Below are positions 6,578 through 10,733 of a stretch of 10,733 nucleotides of DNA, in pieces (the stretch's first letter is position 1; the number at the start of each line of letters is the position of its first letter). Where the stretch lies: contig LADV01000012.1 of NCBI GenBank assembly GCA_000961805.1, forward strand, positions 1-10,733, in the 5' to 3' direction. Source of the DNA: Peptococcaceae bacterium BRH_c23 (GTDB lineage: Bacteria > Bacillota_B > Desulfitobacteriia > Desulfitobacteriales > Desulfitobacteriaceae). The notes below the pieces were generated by a model, which was not told the DNA's origin, did no database searches, and saw nothing but the letters and a program-made list of their open reading frames with translations. The position numbers and the translations under genes are program-made.

Positions 6578-8677
6578 TTATCTCTTTATCCCGTATTTAG
6601 CAACCTTACGTACAATATTTGAGTGATCAAGTCCCAAAACGTCAGCAGCTTTTCTGATGGAAGGGTAACAATCTAAGGCCATACAAATCAGTTCTTTTTC
6701 CAATATATCTCTAGCTTCATGAATTGGTATAAGTTCATTTACGGTTATCGGAGAATTAAACTTTGGTTTAAACTTGGTTAATTGATACTGAACCTGTAAG
6801 GATTGAATTAATTCTTCATCGGTAACGACCATTAATCTTTCGAGTACATTTTGAAGTTCTCTTACATTGCCAGGCCAATTGTACGATTCCAGAATGGGTA
6901 TGGCTTTGGGGTCCAGCCGCTTTGATACTTTATATTTTTCGTTGTAAAGTTTAATGAAGTGCATGCCTAGAGGCAAAATATCTTCTTTGCGTTCCCTTAA
7001 GGGGGGGATTTCAATAGGTAAAACGTTCAAACGATAAAATAGGTCTTCTCTAAAGGAACCCTCTTTTACTCGTTCCCAAATATTTAGATTGGTAGCAGCA
7101 ATAATGCGAGCATCAAGTCTAATCGGATTAGTACTCCCTATTCGATAAACTTCCTGTTCCTGAAGAACACGTAACAGTTTTACCTGGAGATTTTTAGGTA
7201 GATCTCCTATTTCATCTAGAAGTAGTGTCCCGTGGGTAGCGATTTCAAAAATCCCTGGTTTCCCTTTTGGACTGGCCCCAGTAAAAGCACCAGGTTCATA
7301 TCCGAATAGCTCGGATTCTAAAAGATTTTCCGGAATAGCTCCACAGTTTATCTGGATTAATCTTCCTGTAGTTGCACGGTTGCTTGTGCTGTGGATCACT
7401 CTGGAAAAGACTTCTTTTCCGACACCGGATTCACCGAGAAGCAGAACGGTGACATCCGTCCGGGCCGCTCGCATGGCGAGATTATATAGTTTCAACATAC
7501 TAGGACTTTGTACAATAATTTTGTCCTTTTCAAGTCGCTCCGGAATCAATTGTGAAAGTTCTGTTTGATAGCGAGTTGCCAACATCTCAGACTCTTTTAA
7601 TTTTTCCTTCAGGTTTTGGAGTTCGGAAATATCACGGACATTAGTGACTACTCTATGAACCTTACCTTCTATATCGAAAATCGGATTACCAGTAACGAGC
7701 ACCTCTTTGCCTGTGGTGCTAACTTTCTGGACATTTGTAATAGTTCGTCCTTCTCGTAAAGCCTTGATGGTAATAGATTCATACTCAAAAATGCCTTTAA
7801 CAAATAAATCATCGATTAGTTTTCCTTCAAAGTTCGTGGCATCTAATCCGGTTAATCGGGCTAAGGCTTGGTTGATTCTGATGCCTACTCCTTCTTGGTT
7901 GGTTATCATAACGCCGTCGAAAGAGGATTCGATAATCGCATCCAGTTCGAGGTTAAGTTGCTTTACCGAAGCGAGTTGGGAGGAGATATTCTCTAATTCG
8001 GTGATATCTTGAAAAATTGCCACCGCACCACAAATATTGTCATTCAAAATAATGGGGGAGCGGTTGGATATAATAGTGCGACCGTTAACCACTAATTTTT
8101 GGCCAAATTCTGTAAGACCCGTCTCAATGATATTGGTAAGTCCACTGACAGGAAAAACTAGTTTCATCGGTTTCCCGATGATATTACTATCCACACTAAG
8201 TAAACGGTAGGCTTCCTTGTTCATAAATATGATTTCACCGAGGGCGTTGAGAGCAATGATACCAACAGGTGCGCTTTCCAGAATGGCTTGGTTAAACTCA
8301 TTTTGAGTCGTCATCTTTTGAGTAAGATTAGTAAATGCTTCCTTAAAAGTGATTAAGCCATCCGAGTTACCCTGAGAATCTTCTCTAGAGAACGCACAAT
8401 TGCCCTCTGGAAACCCTTCTTTTCCATCTAAACCTCCCTGATAAGGGCCGATTTTTGTTTGCATGGCATCTTTGACTTTACCCTGATTTTTGAGGGGCTC
8501 ATTGGACCTTGTCCATTTTAGGGCAGTTGCCAGACTCAGAATGCCGAGCAATACCTGGTCTTTTATAACAGGTGCAAAACAGAGTTTATTAGCGATTAAG
8601 AGATCGATTATTTCAGAAATGGGCTGGTCTGGGTTAAGTTGAACTGGACAGGGGTTAGATATTTTAAATACGCCCAT
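6578..8677 (-). CDS. Sigma-54-dependent transcriptional activator B (paralogue of activator A)
   Basis: A 699-residue enhancer-binding protein that aligns with activator A over its whole length without any insertion or deletion that I can see. The first CBS-like segment lies at about 15-50. The second (66-118) is degenerate, with Gly-rich charged sequence where hydrophobic strands are expected. PAS domains lie at about 126-230 and 240-350, and the AAA+ domain at 387-615 with GESGVGKE 415-422, GAFTGA 463-468, LLLDEI 485-490, IIAATN 525-530, FREDLFYRLN 542-551 and GNVREL 603-608. The HTH is at 672-698 (SIRKAADVLGLDHSN). All catalytic and sigma-54 contact motifs are intact, so it should be active. 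The ATG at 8675-8677 is preceded by AGGAGGG with a 10-nt gap. It lies just upstream of the ligase operon on the same strand, separated from it by a terminator. The likely role is activation of the sigma-54 promoters here in response to an aromatic acid or CoA ester; the ligand is unknown. Confidence 0.93.
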   Translation of the reverse strand: MGVFKISNPCPVQLNPDQPISEIIDLLIANKLCFAPVIKDQVLLGILSLATALKWTRSNEPLKNQGKVKDAMQTKIGPYQGGLDGKEGFPEGNCAFSREDSQGNSDGLITFKEAFTNLTQKMTTQNEFNQAILESAPVGIIALNALGEIIFMNKEAYRLLSVDSNIIGKPMKLVFPVSGLTNIIETGLTEFGQKLVVNGRTIISNRSPIILNDNICGAVAIFQDITELENISSQLASVKQLNLELDAIIESSFDGVMITNQEGVGIRINQALARLTGLDATNFEGKLIDDLFVKGIFEYESITIKALREGRTITNVQKVSTTGKEVLVTGNPIFDIEGKVHRVVTNVRDISELQNLKEKLKESEMLATRYQTELSQLIPERLEKDKIIVQSPSMLKLYNLAMRAARTDVTVLLLGESGVGKEVFSRVIHSTSNRATTGRLIQINCGAIPENLLESELFGYEPGAFTGASPKGKPGIFEIATHGTLLLDEIGDLPKNLQVKLLRVLQEQEVYRIGSTNPIRLDARIIAATNLNIWERVKEGSFREDLFYRLNVLPIEIPPLRERKEDILPLGMHFIKLYNEKYKVSKRLDPKAIPILESYNWPGNVRELQNVLERLMVVTDEELIQSLQVQYQLTKFKPKFNSPITVNELIPIHEARDILEKELICMALDCYPSIRKAADVLGLDHSNIVRKVAKYGIKR

Positions 8678-8702
8678 AAAGCTCTAGCCCTCCTATTCAT
8701 CA

Positions 8703-8729
8703 ATTATCTGGCGAGGGAAGATTGGTCAA
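8703..8729 (-). promoter_or_regulatory. Weak sigma-A-type promoter candidate for activator B
   Basis: Minus-strand TTGACC (8724-8729) and GATAAT (8703-8708) are each five-of-six matches to consensus, but only 15 bp apart, which is short. Transcription would start very near the ribosome site. No terminator is visible between the response regulator stop at 8858 and this gene, so read-through from the regulator is the alternative. The spacer 8678-8857 also holds the palindrome TGAAC-GA-GTTCA (8759-8770). Confidence 0.3.
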
Positions 8730-8857
8730 TTTCGCTGGTAAATGGATGGTTGGATAACTGAACGAGTTCACTCTCGAATTACTAAAACTTAGCGTGATGT
8801 AGCCAGCTTCCAGTGATAATTGGGCACACTTGATGGTCACTCAATACCCATACGACC

Positions 8858-9622
8858 CTAAAGACCTAACATCTCTTTGAGTATACGGGATTTGGGCCGG
8901 CTCACAGGGATTTCGCTACGTTCATGGTCATCGACTACTATAGTGTAAGTTCCATTAAAATAGGGGAAAAGTTCCCTCATGTGCTGTGTGTTTACTAAAT
9001 AACAACGATGGGAACGAAAAAAAAGGGCGGAGTTTAAACGTTCTTCCAACTCCCGTAAGGTGAAACGGGTTAAGTAAGAGTCCTTTTGGGTTTTAATGAA
9101 GACCTTGTCTTTATCGGTATAGATAAAGATAATGTCGTTCTGGTGTAAGAGAATTATTTTGCCTCTTAGTTCAACAGGTACAACTTCCAAAGGTTTAATG
9201 GGAGGTGTTATAACATCACTTTTAGCAGGTAGCGGCTTACTCTTCGGTCCAGCTGGTTTGCCTATCATTTGACGCACTTTCATGAGGCTTTCTTCCAGGC
9301 GTTTAGGGTGAATAGGTTTAAGAAGATAGTCTAAACCATTTAAAGCAAAGACAAACGCATACTCTTCATGAACCGTGGTGAAGATAATTGTGAGTGAATC
9401 CGATTTTTCTCTCAATAGGTGGGCTAGGTCAATCCCGTTTAAGCCAGGCATAAGAATGTCTAAAAAAATTAGGGAATAATCCAGATTATCAATTAACTCT
9501 AGGGCTTCTAATGCATTTGAGGCTTCCCCAACAATCTGAACATCCTCAAAAGGCTGGAGTAAATAGCCCAGTTCTTGACGTGCGGAGTCATCGTCATCGA
9601 CCAATAGGACACGATGTTTCAA
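8858..9622 (-). CDS. LytTR-family response regulator (REC-LytTR)
   Basis: A 254-residue two-domain regulator. The receiver domain (about 3-120) has the acidic pocket DDDD at 9-12, phospho-acceptor Asp55 in FLDILMPGLNG, Thr82/Thr83 and Lys102 in LKP. A Pro/Lys-rich linker spans 121-147. The LytTR DNA-binding domain (about 150-252) shows FFRSHRCYLVN (201-211) and IPVSRPKSRILKEML (238-252). It would be phosphorylated by a sensor kinase and bind direct-repeat sites near promoters. The start is TTG at 9620-9622 (minus strand), with GAGGG 6 nt upstream; a nearby upstream ATG is out of frame. No kinase gene is in the window, and the 791 bp upstream hold no gene on this strand, so it is an orphan as seen here. 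It lies on the same strand ahead of activator B (180-bp gap), and its target and signal are unknown. Confidence 0.93.
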   Translation of the reverse strand: MKHRVLLVDDDDSARQELGYLLQPFEDVQIVGEASNALEALELIDNLDYSLIFLDILMPGLNGIDLAHLLREKSDSLTIIFTTVHEEYAFVFALNGLDYLLKPIHPKRLEESLMKVRQMIGKPAGPKSKPLPAKSDVITPPIKPLEVVPVELRGKIILLHQNDIIFIYTDKDKVFIKTQKDSYLTRFTLRELEERLNSALFFRSHRCYLVNTQHMRELFPYFNGTYTIVVDDHERSEIPVSRPKSRILKEMLGL

Positions 9623-9715
9623 GCGGATCCCTCATTTCTTAGCATATCCGAAAAAGAATTTTGGTGGTATAAGCAACAACGACTGCTTTGCAGGTATTCC
9701 ACTAAGAACTGGAGA

Positions 9716-9752
9716 AAAAAGTATATACGAAAATCTATAAAATATACTTTTT
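9716..9752. repeat. 11-bp inverted repeat in the response-regulator leader
   Basis: AAAAAGTATAT (9716-9726) against ATATACTTTTT (9742-9752), 15-nt loop, AT only apart from one G/C pair per arm. It lies about 95-130 bp upstream of the TTG start, downstream of the candidate -10 box. It could be an operator or a weak leader hairpin. The 13-mer ATATACTTTTTAA that includes its right arm also occurs at 6432-6444, upstream of the ligase promoter. Confidence 0.4.
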
Positions 9753-9760
9753 AAAATATT

Positions 9761-9794
9761 CTGTTAACAGTTCTTATATGCAAGTATTATACCA
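9761..9794 (-). promoter_or_regulatory. Extended -10 promoter of the response regulator with adjacent palindrome
   Basis: Minus-strand TGGTATAAT (9786-9794) is a perfect extended -10 box (TGn plus TATAAT). The position for a -35 box has only a poor match, as is common with extended -10 promoters. Transcription would begin near 9779 and give a leader of about 155 nt. The perfect palindrome CTGTTAACAG (9761-9770) falls just downstream of that start and could be an operator; its AACTGTT core resembles the half-sites near the sigma-54 promoters. Confidence 0.55.
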
Positions 9795-9912
9795 CATCAT
9801 TCACTACGACCCTTGAAGATAAATTAGTAAGAAATTAGATAATAAACGCTATATAGCAACAATTTACGCTTTAAAGTTCGAACCCTTGTCCCTGGAGTAT
9901 TAATCATTGAAA

Positions 9913-9982
9913 GTAAATACTCTTGGAATTGAGTATTTACCGAGTCATATGTGCATCATTGCGATGCACATATGACTCGGTA
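9913..9982. repeat. Two overlapping perfect hairpins in the divergent intergenic region
   Basis: The first hairpin is GTAAATACTC (9913-9922) against GAGTATTTAC (9931-9940). The second is a perfect 20-bp stem, 9938-9957 against 9963-9982, with a 5-nt loop (arm core CCGAGTCATATGTGCATC). They share bases 9938-9940, so the outermost pairs compete. No T-run follows the second stem, which argues against a simple terminator. No gene is seen in 9623-10182. This may be part of a small RNA, an RNA-processing site or a mobile-element footprint. Confidence 0.6.
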
Positions 9983-10013
9983 CAAGCTGTGATTCAAGTG
10001 ACTTTTTGTACAG

Positions 10014-10053
10014 AATCGAAAAACCACTGCATAACTGCAGTGGTTTTTCGATT
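10014..10053. terminator. Strong intrinsic terminator with no attached gene
   Basis: Perfect 18-bp inverted repeat, 10014-10031 against 10036-10053, with a 4-nt loop (taac). The arms contain A5 and T5 runs, giving the GGTTTTTCGATTT tail of a typical terminator on the plus strand; the minus strand reads similarly. It lies between two divergently transcribed genes, where neither transcript needs a terminator. It implies an unannotated transcript from about 9800-10050, or shields the bamA promoter. Confidence 0.75.
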
Positions 10054-10101
10054 TCTCACTTTCTTAATATATTAAATATTAAGAGAAATCAGTGGATATT
10101 A

Positions 10102-10129
10102 AACCGTTGACAATTAAGTTTCAACAGTT
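10102..10129. promoter_or_regulatory. Candidate upstream activator site for bamA (inverted repeat)
   Basis: AACCGTTGA (10102-10110), 10-nt spacer, then TCAACAGTT (10121-10129), an inverted repeat with eight of nine positions matching. It ends 54 bp upstream of the -24 box, a normal place for an enhancer-binding protein dimer. TTGAC (10107-10111 region) and GTCAA further downstream give a second partial symmetry. The half-site recurs at 6401-6409 upstream of the ligase promoter. Assignment to activators A and B is inference. Confidence 0.5.
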
Positions 10130-10182
10130 AAGCGGTCAATTTTAGCTGATCAATTTTATAATGGGTGGAACAGTTTGTGTAA

Positions 10183-10198
10183 TGGCATGACATTTGCA
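10183..10198 (+). promoter_or_regulatory. Sigma-54 (-24/-12) promoter of bamA
   Basis: TGGCATGACATTTGCA matches the sigma-54 consensus TGGCAyr-N4-TTGCw at every conserved position, with exactly 10 nt between GG and GC. Transcription would start near 10209, leaving a leader of about 205 nt before bamA. This is the best promoter match in the window and implies control by an enhancer-binding protein such as those at 656-2755 and 6578-8677. Confidence 0.88.
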
Positions 10199-10208
10199 TA
10201 AAGATAAT

Positions 10209-10413
10209 TCAAGTTTACTTATATTTCAAAAGGAGGAAGAAGACACGCACTTTTATAAGCCCGTGAAAGCTACCTACTTATACCTAATACTATTTGTTTG
10301 AAGAGGAGGTGTGGAAGAAAAGATATAGTTTTAGTTTTAGTTGATTCTTAATTCGAAGAATGGTTGTTAGAAGTTGAGAAGATAAATATGACCAATATTT
10401 AGGAGGGTAATTA
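10209..10413 (+). promoter_or_regulatory. Long bamA leader with the bamA ribosome site and two further Shine-Dalgarno-like sequences
   Basis: The ribosome site used for bamA is AGGAGGG (10401-10407), 6 nt before the ATG. Two other good Shine-Dalgarno matches occur upstream: AAAAGGAGG, with AGGAGG at 10231-10236, and GAGGAGGT at 10303-10310. Neither is followed by a start codon at normal spacing that opens a credible reading frame; the GTG at 10311 is too close and reaches a stop after five codons. They may be remnants of leader peptides, or purine-rich regulatory sequence. Confidence 0.5.
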
Positions 10414-10733
10414 ATGGACTTAAATAGTTTGAACAGATGGCCCCGTCAATCGGATACCAAAAATCATGATTTATTTGGCAATGAGCACTTTGGCACGGAA
10501 GCACCTTGTGTAATTTATGAGAAAAAGCCCATTGTGGACCCCAAAGGAAACATTGTGCCGAGCCTTTATTCAGCATGGGTAACTCTGAACAACCCCTCAC
10601 AATTTAATTCCTACACCACAGAAATGGTTAAAGGAGTTATTGCCGGAATGCAAAAAGCATCGGCTGATCGCTCCGTTGTCGCTGTTGTCTTTACCGCTGT
10701 AGGAGACAAGGCATTTTGTACAGGCGGCAACAC
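10414..10733 (+). CDS. bamA: 6-oxocyclohex-1-ene-1-carbonyl-CoA hydrolase (BamA), 5' part
   Basis: The first 106 codons are present before the window edge; the full protein is usually about 370-380 residues. BamA is a crotonase-superfamily enzyme that adds water to and hydrolytically opens the ring of 6-oxocyclohex-1-ene-1-carbonyl-CoA, downstream of benzoyl-CoA reduction. Diagnostic stretches are HDLFGNEHFGTEAP (18-31), YEKKPIVDPKGN (35-46), LNNPSQFNSYTTEMVKGVIA (58-77) and FCTGGN (100-105), the crotonase oxyanion-hole region. These agree closely with BamA of anaerobic benzoate degraders as I remember them. The start is the ATG at 10414-10416 with AGGAGGG 6 nt upstream. Transcription is probably from the sigma-54 promoter at 10183-10198. 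The gene runs divergently from the response regulator. A minus-strand open frame over this region is a shadow. Confidence 0.92.
   Translation, partial: MDLNSLNRWPRQSDTKNHDLFGNEHFGTEAPCVIYEKKPIVDPKGNIVPSLYSAWVTLNNPSQFNSYTTEMVKGVIAGMQKASADRSVVAVVFTAVGDKAFCTGGN

Noticed and set aside
10311..10328. Leader peptide starting at GTG 10311 after GAGGAGGT
   Set aside because: The start is about 1 nt from the Shine-Dalgarno sequence and the frame stops after five codons.
10367..10600. Minus-strand 77-aa open frame
   Set aside because: It overlaps the bamA reading frame, which has a strong family match and ribosome site. It is an antisense shadow.

Overview
The window reads as part of an anaerobic aromatic-acid (benzoyl-CoA pathway) gene cluster from a low-to-moderate GC, probably Gram-positive anaerobe. 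Strong AGGAGG-type ribosome sites, AT-rich spacers, a TTG start and T-rich intrinsic terminators suggest a Peptococcaceae/Desulfitobacteriaceae-type clostridium (for example the Desulfosporosinus, Desulfitobacterium or Pelotomaculum group). The taxon is inferred from style, not proven. The two clearest catabolic markers are a benzoate-CoA ligase and the start of bamA (6-oxocyclohex-1-ene-1-carbonyl-CoA hydrolase), the ring-opening hydrolase of anaerobic aromatic degradation.

Layout. (1) 7-483 (+): 2Fe-2S subunit of a molybdenum hydroxylase, likely of the 4-hydroxybenzoyl-CoA reductase gamma type. It is the end of an operon entering from the left and meets the next gene convergently at a strong two-way terminator (553-597). 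(2) 656-2755 (-): sigma-54 activator A, with CBS-CBS-PAS-PAS-AAA+-HTH architecture. (3) 3176-4540 (-) and 4603-6180 (-): an operon of benzoate-CoA ligase followed by an aromatic acid:H+ symporter, with a probable sigma-54 -24/-12 promoter at 6336-6351 and terminator 3007-3039. (4) 6578-8677 (-): sigma-54 activator B, a paralogue of A of identical length (699 aa) that aligns without a gap. (5) 8858-9622 (-): an orphan REC-LytTR response regulator starting at TTG. (6) 9623-10413: a 791-bp divergent intergenic region with a sigma-A-type promoter for the regulator, several strong hairpins, a stand-alone terminator, an inverted-repeat candidate activator site and an excellent sigma-54 promoter (10183-10198). 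(7) 10414 to the window end (+): bamA, truncated by the edge.

How it fits together. The symporter would bring in benzoate or a hydroxybenzoate and the ligase would make the CoA thioester. The molybdenum hydroxylase would dehydroxylate 4-hydroxybenzoyl-CoA to benzoyl-CoA. After ring reduction by genes outside the window, BamA would open the ring. Both catabolic promoters visible here (ligase operon and bamA) look sigma-54 dependent, and two intact sigma-54 activators lie beside them. The activators have nearly the same output domains but strongly diverged sensory domains, so the simplest model is one shared set of promoters read by two sensors with different signals. Each candidate promoter has an AACCGTT-type half-site about 50 bp upstream of its -24 box. 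I found no CRISPR array, tRNA, rRNA, intact transposase or wholly unknown protein family. The novelty here is regulatory: the twin activators, the shared half-site, the hairpin-rich divergent spacer and a foldable element behind the symporter gene.
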